From assembly GCA_000827495.1 (NCBI GenBank), contig KN817568.1, positions 231,161-272,623 on the forward strand: a stretch of 41,463 nucleotides of DNA. Reading direction: 5' to 3'. Origin of the DNA: Hypholoma sublateritium FD-334 SS-4 (taxonomy: Eukaryota; Basidiomycota; Agaricomycetes; Agaricales; Strophariaceae). Every line of letters starts with the position of its first letter. The first letter of the stretch is position 1. Below the pieces are notes generated by a model. That model saw nothing but the letters and a program-made list of their open reading frames with translations. It made no database searches and was not told where the DNA came from. A program made the translations under genes and the position numbers. Shown in pieces: positions 1-9,815 of this stretch.

Positions 1-284
1 GCGCCAATAATGTGGATCATCTCGGCATCACTGATGCTGAGTTCTATTCTTGTCCGCGTCTTTGCGTCTCCGTCGAGCCACTTCGTAAGTGCCGTTCGCT
101 CCTCTGCTGTCGGCTTCTCGGGGTCCACTGATCCTGGGTGTGTCGCATCCTTCGCGATATATTTTTCCAGTCCAAGGTCACGCAATACCGCAAGCATCCT
201 TCGCTTCCACGGCATCCAATTGCTGGCCTTCAGTAATTCCATCCGGTAGGACCCTGACGTGTATTCGGTGCCTTCTGATGACAT
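1..284 (-). CDS. Ty1/copia retrotransposon Gag, N-terminal part (runs off the window)
   Basis: Read leftward from an ATG at 284-282, the frame stays open for 94 codons to the window edge, so the C-terminal part and all of pol lie outside. Residues about 15-42 carry the typical start of a copia-type Gag: a Leu-Lys-x-Ser-Asn-Trp-x-x-Trp block, then basic residues and Leu-Gly-Leu. In this family Gag packages element RNA into virus-like particles, and this region is the conserved gag-polypeptide domain. A primer-binding-like site and a TATA-bearing LTR lie just upstream (359-567), which fits an element transcribed toward position 1. No stop or frameshift is visible in the portion present, so the copy may be fairly young. 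The family call comes from pattern recognition, not a search. Confidence 0.82.
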   Translation of the reverse strand, partial: MSSEGTEYTSGSYRMELLKASNWMPWKRRMLAVLRDLGLEKYIAKDATHPGSVDPEKPTAEERTALTKWLDGDAKTRTRIELSISDAEMIHIIG

Positions 285-358
285 CGTGTAAGATTAAGCT
301 GATGAGGGCGATGAGAGAGATAAGCAAGTGTAAATTCTGTTCGTAGTTATGACCTTGC

Positions 359-372
359 GGGGCCCATAACCT
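359..372 (-). other. Putative copia primer-binding site (initiator-tRNA anticodon type)
   Basis: On the element strand this reads AGGTTATGGGCCCC, just downstream of the LTR edge. It closely resembles the complement of the anticodon arm of initiator tRNA-Met. Copia-type elements of Drosophila and some fungi prime reverse transcription there with a half-tRNA. The match is from memory of the tRNA sequence and has at least one mismatch. Confidence 0.45.
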
Positions 373-374
373 AT

Positions 375-567
375 TGAATGATGCGCAGTAATTTAGTGAA
401 TTAATGAATTATATTTCGTCTACTTTACGAGCCCTTTTATACCTAAGTACTATGTAGCTAGAATATTCTAAGTGGTACTACGTGCTCTGTAAATGACTTG
501 GTGAAGAGTTGTGTGAGTAATGTAAGAATGGTGATATCTAATCTGATTACTAATGCAAACGGTATCA
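375..567 (-). repeat. Putative 5' LTR of the copia element
   Basis: The AT-rich interval begins TGA and ends TCA, giving the TG...CA ends expected of an LTR. It lies directly beside the primer-binding-like site and upstream of gag. It holds a TATA box in element orientation. The inner edge near 375 is fixed by the primer site. The outer edge at 567 is a guess, because the partner LTR and the left target-site copy are outside the window. Confidence 0.45.
431..441 (-). promoter_or_regulatory. TATA box inside the LTR
   Basis: The reverse strand reads TATAAAAGGGC, a strong TATA match. It lies about 150 nt upstream of the gag ATG, where an LTR promoter should drive transcription toward position 1. 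Confidence 0.45.
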
Positions 568-590
568 TACGGTGAAATGGTAATGTCCAG

Positions 591-1705
591 CCATCGTCTT
601 ACTCAGCAGATTCCAACAGTATGCATCGGTTGTAGCCAGATTTCTAACAACACCAGACCTCCACCCAGCACACCAGCTTGAGATCGTTCGAGGAATTCGT
701 CCCAAAGGCAAACTTACTCCGTTCGCGCAGCTCGATGCTCTCTATCGACATATTCTCTCACGCGTGCGCAACGTCGACTTCACCCTCCTAGTATTAGCAT
801 GGATGCTATTCTCATCGCCGAAAATGCCCAGCATGTGCGCTGCGTGTCTACAGGTGGACGTAGCAGATGTACATATCAGTCTGGCTGCTTTGACATCTGT
901 CGTCGACGTCGACGATGATACATTTCAATTCCTCCATGCCTCTCTACCCGACTTTCTTCTAGATCCAGAGCGAGCGCAGGCTTTCTACATTGACCCGATT
1001 ACTTGGAACTGTCGGCTAGCAATTTTAGCTTATCAAGGAATGGCAAAGGAAGGTACGCACTCCACAATTTTTATATGGGTGTATTATATGAATTTTTGGC
1101 AGATGTTGGCCGTAATCAGGTTTTCATTGTGCACTATCTTGGTCAATTTGTTGAGAATTGCGACCGGCGTTGCAGTACCAAATTTAGAAATGCCGCCTTT
1201 CCAATCGATCCACGCCGTTCGAAAATCTCAAAATCCAACCAAGTTTACTTTGCCAGTCAGCTTTGTCGATATGTCAATGCCATACACGACTTGGTACGTA
1301 CTGCAGCGTTATGCGTGGAGTCGGTGCTCTTCCTTATTTTTAACACTTTACACTTAGGACTTCGGTGATGGGCAAGGGGGCGAGCTCTACACCCGTCAAT
1401 CTAACGCCATTCTACGCTACATTTCTCGGAAATTTCCTCGCAAGGAAAGCGAGAAGGAGTTAGAGAACGGTGCACACGACGACGTCGTCAATATCTTGAA
1501 TTTCTTCAAGCAAGTAAAAGAATCCTATCGCGCTCGCTTCATATCCCGCTTGCCACGACTGGTCACCCATCCGAATCAAGGGAAAATACAAAGCGTACGA
1601 AATCACGTCGTTTCAGGGAATGTGTACGACAGGGAACGGCAGAAGGAATTTCTCTGTTCTTGTTTTAGATCCCGCCTTCCTCGCCCGGTCAAAGTCAGGA
1701 CGTGA
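591..1705 (+). pseudogene. 3' part of a NACHT-type NTPase (fungal NLR-like) gene, 5' end missing
   Basis: Three exons close in frame: 591-1052, 1103-1293 and 1358-1705. The introns are 50 and 64 nt, with GTACGC/GTACGT donors and CAG/TAG acceptors. The product resembles the segment that follows the NACHT domain in many agaricomycete NTPases: an Arg-Phe...Val-Ala-Arg-Phe-Leu helix, Leu-Glu-Ile-Val-Arg-Gly, Gln-Leu-Asp-Ala-Leu-Tyr-x-His-Ile-Leu, then Leu-His-Ala-Ser-Leu-Pro-Asp-Phe-Leu-Leu-Asp. The P-loop and NACHT core are absent, because coding similarity stops at 591 beside the LTR. A CAG at 588-590 could be a native acceptor, so the copia may sit in an intron. No stop interrupts the remaining frame. 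The last codons run into the edge of the inverted duplication (about 1690), so the native C-terminus may be lost. Such proteins act in fungal nonself recognition and cell-death signalling; a role for this remnant is not shown. Confidence 0.6.
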
Positions 1706-2669
1706 AATCTTTGCGTACCATTATATCATGGTGCATATTCCCACCCATGACACATATGATCCAGGGCATGAAGCCACTCTTTATCGAAGAATGACTGCTG
1801 CTTTTGCTTTCTCCTGTACCTCGTAGGCCCAAAGATACACTACTCATGCATTGCTAATTATTTATCACGCCTTGATTGTGCCTTGAGTCCAGATAATTAT
1901 CATGAAAGCGACACATCTGTAAGTATCAACTTATGCATACTCAATTACTGTGAAAACCGAAAGGACAGACACATACGAGAAATTATATGGACATTATATT
2001 TTAAAAAGGAGACGGGACCTCGTCTATTAACAACGAAGTCTGGACGAAGCGAGGTTATCATATGGATAGATTCTCTTCCTCATGCTTACAAAATATAAGA
2101 TCTCCAGCGATGTGTAGTACATCTCAAATACGCCCGTAGATGAGTATATTCCTGCCCAACTCGGTTAAAGGGGCCGTGGGGGATGCTTGGTAAGCACGCT
2201 TTGAACAGTGGTCGGACTCGGACGTCCATCCTACGAACTTCCTACGCTCAACCTACACTCATCGGGTAACCCCCACATTATGCTGCCGAACGGCCACGAC
2301 TACCGACAATCTTTCTCTGCTACGAATTATCCCATGGAACTACTATGACATTCGGCGTATAGGGGCGTCGAGCACCGCTTTAGGTTCAGATATTTTTACC
2401 GAGGTATGTCATTAGCAGGGTATCTGCGGTCGCCATTCGACGGCTCATTTCGGTATCTAGCAGACAGGAAGGCGTCGGACATCGTAACTCTGCGCCGATG
2501 CACAGCCAAACGCGGCTTCTGCGCTGGGACTCCTTGGTACGTGCGTGTTCTATCACTTGACTGCCGGTGATTGACAATAGCTACAACGGTTGCTTCCTGG
2601 CTCCGTCAGGCACGTGGGGTGGAGATAAAATCCGAGCTGCTCAGACGGCGAACGGAGGCGGAGTAAACT
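1706..2669. other. Gene-free part of the left arm
   Basis: AT-rich to about 2150, then of mixed composition. It aligns in reverse with 33609-34660. I see no coding frame kept in both arms, so it is best read as flanking DNA carried along with the F-box gene. Confidence 0.5.
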
Positions 2670-4120
2670 ATGAAGACCTTTAAAGCCCTCCTACTGTAGC
2701 GACGACCCTCTGCATCCTCGACACCGGGAACCACTGCTGGGATGGCAGTGATAGCGCCGCCCACCCTCCCGTCTGAACTCATCGAGGCCATCATCGAACA
2801 GGTCGGTGCGAAGGACGATATCACCACTCTCAAGCAGTGCGCGCTCGTCTCGAAGGACTTCGTGCACGACGCACAGAAGGTCCTCTTCCGCACGATCGAC
2901 CTCGACCGCCGCCTGCCGCGCAAGAAGTATTATATACCAGCGCTTCCACCGCCTGCTCAGCGCCAGGCCACCACACATCGGCGACTGCGTGCGCGAGCTG
3001 CGCCTCGGCGACGGCGGCGGGAGGACTGCGGCACGGACGAGTCGTGGATCACGACGACGGCGGGGACGACGACGGGCCCCGCGACGCGGCAGCTGCGCCC
3101 GCGCGTCGGGGCCTTCTCGCTGAGCTTCAACGCGCAGCTGACGTCGTAAGCGCCTCCTCCCCGCGGCGCTGCGCTGCGCCGCGCACGCTTCCGACGGCCG
3201 GCGCTGCAGCGCATCGCGTCGCGCGCGAGTGCATCACGCGCTTCGCGCCGCAGCCGCTGATGGCGCCCGGGCAGGCAGGCAGGTGCGCGCGCTGCGCGTG
3301 GCGTGCGTCGAGGTGGACGCGCGCGGGGCGGGGGGGGTCGACGCGGTGGAGGATGCGCTTGGAGGTCCTGTTCTTGCGGGACGGCGCCGGCGACGAGCGG
3401 GGTCGTCGCGGGCGCTGGCGCCGGCGCTCAGGCGGCTCGCGCTGGCGCCGGCGTTTGAAGTGGGTTTGCGGACGCGGCGGGTGGGCTGATCACGCGCAGC
3501 GGGGAGGATCTGGAGACGCTCGAGTGGCTGCCGGCGGTTCGTTTCTGTGCGTATTTCCGATTGGCCTGCGTCTCACGCTGTGTCGCGCTTTCGTTCTCCT
3601 ATCAACAACCCCCCGCTTCTTATTCGCTGCCTTCTGATGGCCTCGGCGCGCTATTCCTACACCTAGGCCTCACCCCTTAACGCTGCCGTTATCTTTCCAG
3701 AACAAACACTAATACGGCGACTGCCTCATCGGGCACGATCAACCGCGCGCGCCTCCAGCAGCCGCGCACCCCCGGTTCTCAGTCCGCTCCCGCAAGGCGC
3801 ACGCGCACGGGCCGTTCCCGAGGTCCTCCTCCGCCTGCTCGACGCGCTCGCCGGCGTGCGCCGCGCCGCGCCGCGCCGCCCCGTCACACACATCGCGATC
3901 AAGAGGGATCGGCGCGGTGCGGCGCCCGCCCGCTCGACGCGATGCTCGTGGAGCTGCGGGTGCGGATGTGCAGCACGACGACCCAGACGACGGGCGCGGG
4001 GGCGCGCGCGTGCTTTGTGTGGGGGCGTTCCGGGACGTGCTGCCGCTGCTTGAGTGCCGCGGGGGGACGCGGATCGTGCGCGAGACGCGCATGGATCTGC
4101 GGGTGTGGTAAGGAAGGAGT
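2670..4120 (+). pseudogene. Decayed copy of the F-box gene at 32120-33608
   Basis: The sequence follows the intact right-arm gene in reverse orientation, including both exons and the intron. The first ATG (2670) leads to a TAG after nine codons. A second ATG at 2742 opens the F-box segment (Leu-Pro-Ser-Glu-Leu-Ile-Glu-Ala-Ile-Ile). At about 2930-2938 a TATA insertion after the Lys-Lys-Tyr-Tyr codons shifts the frame, and more indels follow throughout. The second-exon equivalent (about 3730-4120) also lacks a continuous frame. Compared with the right copy, this one has gained G and C, for example in the G-run near 3326-3340. A short F-box-only peptide from 2742 is conceivable, but a full protein is not. 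Some indels in GC-rich runs could be base-calling errors, though the TAG and the TATA insertion lie outside such runs. Confidence 0.85.
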
Positions 4121-4723
4121 AGGCGGGCGGGATGGTGCTGTTCTGCAGCTGTATTTTTGGGGACTGTTTTGTTTGTGTATTGCTTTCTGCGCTTGTGCCC
4201 TTTATTGATAATTTGTGATCATGAATTATGTTCCACTGAGGGATGAGATATGAAAAGCTCCTACTGTAAATTATGTTTTGCAGTCTTCTGTAGGCTCAAA
4301 CAGATGTCATAGTGCTACAAACAAAGCGAAGGGAACCAGGATATGTGAAGGAAAAAAGCTCATCATGAGAATTTACCGTGTTAGAGAATGCGCGAAGCAG
4401 TGCGTCGAAGACGCGCCCCGTGCTCGCAAGGAGTTTAGGAATATCAGGGTATATTCCCAAGTGCATCCCGCTCGCTGTATAGATGTTGAACATGTACTGG
4501 ACGCCAGTTACAGTGTACTTGCCCCAGAGCCTGATTTATCGAGGATTAGTTACTGCGATGACGTAGGAGTGATGGATCAATCAGCGATATTGAACCCAAA
4601 CTCGCTTATCTCAGCGCGACAGGCAGATGAAAGTGCGTTGGCGAATGGGCTCGTAGAGACGCCGGGAAATACTCCTCTGGGCTCAGGAGATACGCAGCCG
4701 AAGAAATAGACGAGCCGGGTATT
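4121..4723. other. Conserved spacer of the left arm, coding status unclear
   Basis: Positions about 4460-4720 match the reverse complement of about 31690-31945 closely. A frame containing Asp-Val-Glu-His-Val-Leu-Asp-Ala-Ser-Tyr is open in both arms. It carries several amino-acid changes between copies and is shifted by one base near 4629, so selection on a protein is not evident. It lies upstream of the small gene at 4724 and may be its promoter or leader. Confidence 0.4.
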
Positions 4724-5180
4724 ATGAGCGACGACGCCAAGCTGAGCAAAGAAGCAGACCGGAAGCCGGATAGATCTGACGAAGAGGCCCGCGCCGACGA
4801 GCGCCTGTCGCTTGTCGTCGTTGTGCGCAGTGGTGTGGGTTCCGCAGCCGCCAAGGTGAGAGGGACGGGCGTAGTACTAGCGGGATCCGCGCGTGACTTG
4901 GCGTAAGCCAATGAGAAGGCAGATCAAACAAGGCAGGCGTGTCTTGCGTCCGTCCTCCGTCGTCGACATGCCGCTTGCACGCCACACGGCGACCACCGCC
5001 TTGGTCGTCGCTGCATCGCGTGCTCCTACACTGGGATACGGCCCCGTCTCTCTCAAGCGCACGGTGCGCGCAGTGCTTCCACTGACCCCGCGCACCGCGC
5101 GCCGCTCTCACTTCCAGCTCCACACCATTGAAGCGTATCTGCCCAAGCGTCCCCCGCTGGCGTCGACCGCCCTCAACTGA
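4724..5180 (+). CDS. Small two-exon hypothetical gene in the left arm
   Basis: Exon 1 (4724-4855) encodes 44 residues rich in Asp, Glu, Lys and Arg, ending in a Leu-Ser-Leu-Val-Val-Val-Val-Arg-Ser-Gly run. It stops at a GTGAGA donor. A 67-nt intron ends at the GGCAG acceptor (4918-4922), and exon 2 (4923-5180) continues in phase to a TGA, giving 129 residues. Exon 2 is rich in Ala, Thr, Arg and Val. I do not recognise a family. The right arm has a matching exon of equal length (31559-31690) with the same donor, but its ATG is ATC. The end of exon 1 and the splice donor lie in the 77 bp that are identical between arms. No signal peptide or membrane segment is obvious. It could instead be a non-coding transcript. 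Confidence 0.38.
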
Positions 5181-8032
5181 CCGCGCTATGCGCGTCCTCT
5201 ACGACGCCCCCCTCCGCCGCCGCCGCCTCCCCCCCACCCTCGATCGCGTTCCCCCCGCCCTCCTCCCGCGCGAACGTACTCGGCTCGCACGCCGCCGCAG
5301 TCGTCCTGCACGCCCGCCGGCGCTGCTGCACTGCCTGCGCCCGACCCCACGCCTATGACGAACGACGAGAAAGGCGTCCTCCTGCTCGTGCACGGTGCCC
5401 TCGCCCCCCTCTCTTATACCTCCTTCGCTTCCGCTATTCGCTGCACCTCGCCTGCCTGGACGCCCAGGGCCCCCCCAAACCCCGCGCGCCCCCATCGCCT
5501 GCCCGCAGCACACTCCCCTCCCGGCGCCGAGCGGCATGTCCCTCTGTCCCCCCCCCCCTTTCCCACCCGCATGTGCGCCGCTTCGCGGGAGGGCACCGCG
5601 CGCCACGATCACCTGCGAGCTGCTGCATCTCCCTCAATCCGCGCCGCGCTCCCGCATGGCTCGCCCGCAGCGCACTCCCCTCCCGACGCCGCGCGGCACG
5701 CCCGTCCGTCCCGCGCCCCCGCGGCCCACTCCCCACCGCACCCCACACGTCCCGCGCGCTCCTCTTCCCATATACCGCATGCCGACGAGCGTGTGTCCGT
5801 GCTCCTCTGGCCCCGCGCAGGCGTGGTGTGATCGCCGCGTCGTCCCTTCACCGCCGCAGAATTCCTGTTCTGCGTGACCACCTCGCACGCGCGGTGCGGG
5901 TGCGCGTCCCGTGTGCGCAGAAGGCGACGCCCACCGCTCTCCTCGCGGCGTGCGCACACCGCGCTTGATGCGCGCGGCAAAGTATCCCGCGCCGCCTTGG
6001 ACCCACGACGCCATGCGCAACGCCGCGCCGCGCGACGCCCGCGGCCGTGCGGCGCGCGGGACGGAAAGTCACCGGTCGTCGTCGGCATCGGGGCAGCGAT
6101 GCAGGGCGCGCAGATGGGCAACGCGGCGCCGCACTGTTGTTTAGTCGCCGCCGTTCGGGCAGATGATCAGCGCCGCCGCGCGCCGGCCGATGTTGTCCGC
6201 CGCCTCCTTGGAACCAGGACACCATGCGGGCGGGCAGCGTCCCGCCGCCGCCGCGATGCGCGCCGCAAGCAGCTATGCGGCGGGAAGAGGGCGGCGCAGG
6301 TCCCGTCGCTCGCGCGCGCGTGTTCGTGTTCGTCCGTGTGCCTGCGCGGACGGCGATTGTGATCAGCGCAGGCTCGCGCGTCGTCGTCGATGCGCTTCCG
6401 GGACGCGCGCGCGCACTGCGTCGTGCGCAGCGCGCCTCGGAACGCCCCCGCCTGAAGCGCAGCGCCGACGCGCGCCGCGCGCCCGGCTCCGACGCCGCGG
6501 TGCGTGTCGCCGTTCGATACGCGGGCCCGGCGCGGCGTCCAGCGTCCGTGCGGTGCGGTGCGGTGCGGTGCGCGCAAATGAGCGCCGCGTGTTCGCCCGT
6601 AGCTCTCCGATTTTCATGTCCTTTCTATGTGAGCAATTTAGACGTGCTAAGTTCGTCCTGCATACCGCATATGCAACACCAGTAGACTGGAAAAAGGTGC
6701 GCCCCCGCCGTGTGCGTCGCTGCGCATAAGTGTACGCGCCGACCTGGCTATCCACCCATCCGTCTTCAAGCTCGTCGATATATGCTTCGAATTATGCGCG
6801 CTCAAGTGCTAAAGCTAAAGCGCTAACGGTCTAACCCGTGCACGCTCCGGCCCCAGCGCAGCCCGATACCGACCTTTCCTCTGCATTCGAAAGCTCTGTC
6901 ATTACGCACAAAGATCGCGCGGCGGCCTTGTGCCTCCGCTCCTCCCGCACGGGCCGTACGGGGCCGCCGTCCCGCTCCCCCGAAGGAGGCGCGCTGGGCT
7001 TTCCCGCTACCAGTACGCGGCGGGCGGGCGTAGTGGAGCGCCTCTCTCTCTCTCTTCCAGCTTCGAGCGCTCACATTTGTATGCAAAACGATGCGCTTGC
7101 GTCACGCGCGCATGCGCGGGCCTGCGTTCGTCGGCAAAGCCTTGGTGTTCTGCCTTTATTCGAGATTTCGCCTACCGCTACGTCTAAGCTGCTTCATACG
7201 CTCGCGCGCTGCGACCGCGTAGAAAGCCGTCTATTAATTCTTGGTCCCTTTGTCTTCATCATGCGCGCAGAGGGGCAGCGGCGGAGCTGTGGGACGCCGT
7301 CTCGCACGCGCTCCGCTGCGCGTGGGACGTTCCCATGCACCGTGTTCGTGTGGTTGAACAGACAGCACGCATTCGTACCGTCGACGAGCGTCAAAGCGCA
7401 CGAGTTCTGCTCATGTAATTAATTCAGGTGAGTCGGACGGGAAGGAGGAGGAGGAGAACGTCGCGAAGACGCGTCAAATATGGTTCAGTGACAGCGCATT
7501 AGCCGCGCGCTGCCTCCGTTGCACCCGGTTGTCGTCTTTACGCTATCACGCGTGCTATGTCCGTGGGGTGCGTATTAGTAGTGTCATGCTTTGCGTTTCC
7601 ACACGATACGGTAGCTCTTTTTTCTTCATGTAGATATGCAAAGCACGTAATGCATATCCATAAAAAGTCCGTCGCACGAAGCAATTGAAAGACTTATAAG
7701 CACTCGAGGATAGGAAATTAACCAAAGCGGCACGACGAATCTTTAGACTTAGATGTAAAGCCAAGCGCTTTAATCTTCGAGTACAATACTTCCTTTGTGA
7801 GGTTTATTCTATTTTATTTGGCGTTTATACTCTACGCTGGCCCACCATATGGTGGCGTAAAACTTCTTTATGAGGTTATTTGCAGGCCTGAGCGTGGTTT
7901 CCAGATTTGGGCCAAAGATACTGAAGTGACAGGCCGCAAACTGTAGTGGCATAAAACGCCACGACAAAGTATTTCTGGCCAATCCTGAGGTTAACTCATC
8001 CAAGCGCGGCCCAAAATTAATGCCACATCGTC
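5181..8032. other. GC-rich, gene-poor interval
   Basis: To about 6740 the DNA is very rich in G, C and CpG, and frames stay open on both strands only because stop codons are rare. The translations are Arg/Ala/Pro/Gly mixtures with no family resemblance. A 50-bp unit occurs at 5501-5550 and again, imperfectly, at 5663-5712. From about 6740 the composition drifts toward AT as the next gene approaches. I see no supported gene or RNA. Confidence 0.45.
5501..5712. repeat. Imperfect direct repeat, 50-bp units 162 bp apart
   Basis: The units at 5501-5550 and 5663-5712 both begin GCCCGCAGC and share ACTCCCCTCCC, with only a handful of substitutions between them. They may be remnants of a tandem duplication in the GC-rich block. 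Confidence 0.5.
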
Positions 8033-8039
8033 TATAAAG
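8033..8039 (+). promoter_or_regulatory. Possible TATA box of the F-box gene at 8079
   Basis: TATAAAG lies 46 nt upstream of the ATG in AT-rich DNA. The spacing suits a short 5' leader. Confidence 0.35.
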
Positions 8040-8078
8040 CTCAAACTAATTTGTGGTGTTCTGATTATTCCCTCAAAA

Positions 8079-9530
8079 ATGACCACCATAAAAAGCCTCC
8101 CAGTCGAGCTTCTAGAAGAGATTTTTCAGTGTGCATATGGCAAGTTCATCAATCCCTCAAATCATTCAAAGAAACCACTCCGCAGAAATGACAAACTTCC
8201 CAGTCCCGGTCGCCACTCATTCCCATACAACGTCGCTTCTGCTTCCAGCCAATGGTTGGATATTCTCAAGTCGAGCCCGCGGTACTGGAACCGGATTATC
8301 ATTGACCTTGCAGCGGACCCAGCGCCGTTCCTAGATGTATTCTCGATCTCTCAGCGCAGCCAAAATAGCGACAAGTGTCTAGACGTTATTATATTCTCCA
8401 GCTTGAAGAACAGACCACATGAAAGGGACACCTTCACTGCTACCGGTGTAGAGTATCGTCGGGCCCGCACAGTGTTCGAAAATCTCGCACCCTACATTCC
8501 GCGGTGCAGGAGCATTATGTTTGATCTGGTCTACGAATCCTCCCTACCGTCTGCGGCTGTGATTTTATCCACCCAGACTGGCGCCTTGCGTGCACTATGC
8601 CTCACATGCGAAATCGACAATATCGACTTCGGCCTACCCAGAATCACCCCGGCGACAAATGGTCCACTGGGTCATTCACTTCAGTCTCTGCAGACATTAT
8701 CCCTGACGGGCTTCGGATTCATGGAGCTGCATCATTCAGGCGGTGGTTTGTCCAGGCTCCTCTCTGCGGGTGCTAGACTCCATTTATCTATCCATCATTT
8801 CCATTTCGTCAACTCAGGCCCCGATATAAGTAGGTCGTTCGTTGTATTTGCAGCCGCTCTCCAGGAGCTCGACACCTGCGCTCTCGAACTTTCCCTCGCC
8901 AACCTATGCATGATCGATGCTGCGCCGCCGCTGCGCCGAACGGCGCTCGCATTCCAGCACCTCCATAAACTCACATTCGACGCTGTTACAGCCGATTTTA
9001 TTACAGCCTTCCTCGGTCCACACGTCATCTTTCCCGGCGGGTCCGTTACAGCCATCGCCTTCAGCCGGTGCGTCATACCGCGCTTGCGGGACGACCTCAA
9101 CCTCAACTGGTCCACCGGCCCGCTCACCCTCCAGCTCGTGGACATTCCACTCTCAGCATCTGTGGCGGGAAACACGAGCCTTTATAATGCGCTCGAAGTG
9201 CTGAACGCCGACGACATTCTCCTGGCTGGCTGCGCGGGCACTACCGACGCGCTGCTGCGTTGGTTCGGCGGCGAAGCGGGAGCTGCGCCCTACTCGCCCG
9301 CGCTTGCGTGGCTCGAGGTGCGCGATTGTTTGGGGTTCACGTCCGCAGGAATACGAGCGTTGGTTGAGGACCGGCGTGCGCGGAACGCGTCGGGCGAGCG
9401 GGTTGATGATGAGTGCGTCGCGTCGCTAGCGAGCGTGTGTGTTTCGGGCCAGAGCCCGGGGGTCGATGCGGCGGACTTGGCATATTTCGCTGCCGACGAC
9501 GTTGTACAGTGGAAAATGGTGGAAGACTGA
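8079..9530 (+). CDS. F-box-like protein, intact single exon
   Basis: A 483-residue frame opens at ATG 8079 and closes with TGA. Residues about 5-75 form an F-box-like module as in many agaricomycete proteins: Leu-Pro-Val-Glu-Leu-Leu-Glu-Glu-Ile-Phe, then Val-Ala-Ser-Ala-Ser-Ser-Gln-Trp and Ser-Ser-Pro-Arg-Tyr-Trp. F-box domains bind Skp1 and bring substrates to SCF ubiquitin ligases. The C-terminal 350 residues have regularly spaced Leu-rich stretches but no clear LRR or WD repeat, so the substrate is unknown. It is unlike the F-box protein of the inverted arms in sequence and gene structure and belongs to another lineage of this expanded superfamily. No intron is needed. Neighbours on both sides are gene-poor DNA and the convergent AN1 gene. 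Confidence 0.82.
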   Translation: MTTIKSLPVELLEEIFQCAYGKFINPSNHSKKPLRRNDKLPSPGRHSFPYNVASASSQWLDILKSSPRYWNRIIIDLAADPAPFLDVFSISQRSQNSDKCLDVIIFSSLKNRPHERDTFTATGVEYRRARTVFENLAPYIPRCRSIMFDLVYESSLPSAAVILSTQTGALRALCLTCEIDNIDFGLPRITPATNGPLGHSLQSLQTLSLTGFGFMELHHSGGGLSRLLSAGARLHLSIHHFHFVNSGPDISRSFVVFAAALQELDTCALELSLANLCMIDAAPPLRRTALAFQHLHKLTFDAVTADFITAFLGPHVIFPGGSVTAIAFSRCVIPRLRDDLNLNWSTGPLTLQLVDIPLSASVAGNTSLYNALEVLNADDILLAGCAGTTDALLRWFGGEAGAAPYSPALAWLEVRDCLGFTSAGIRALVEDRRARNASGERVDDECVASLASVCVSGQSPGVDAADLAYFAADDVVQWKMVED

Positions 9531-9815
9531 GCCTGTTGACGTCAGTATCTCCTCGAGGGACAATTCGAGACACTTCAAAGATATAATAAAATTTGATTAA
9601 GATAAAATTTATACCAGATCTAATTATAATGATGTACACCGTGCGATTCCACCAACCTAAACATGTATACTTATCAGATATTTACTTGTTATTCAAGTGT
9701 TCCGGTTGTATTTTAACGGTAACTTGCATACAAGATCTGCAAATGAAGCCGCATACCGTCACCCATGAACTCGCCGATGACATCATCTATAAGTCTGAAT
9801 CGCGTATGTTCTCCA

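Larger units (their letters stand above)
1690..5075. repeat. Left arm of a ~3.3-kb inverted duplication (partner ~31320-34675)
   Basis: Successive blocks match the reverse complement of 31320-34675 in the same order. Position 2170-2197 equals the reverse complement of 34074-34101 over 28 bp. Position 4796-4872 equals the reverse complement of 31542-31618 over 77 bp. The match also covers the F-box gene (2670-4120 versus 33608-32120), the AT-rich stretch 1795-2150 (versus 34566-34150) and 1690-1770 (versus 34675-34600). Edges are approximate because identity fades at both ends. The arms differ by many substitutions and small indels. Confidence 0.88.

Noticed and set aside
4278..4709. 143-codon forward frame in the left arm
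   Set aside because: Partly kept in the right arm, but with many amino-acid changes and a frame offset. Treated as a conserved spacer, not a gene.
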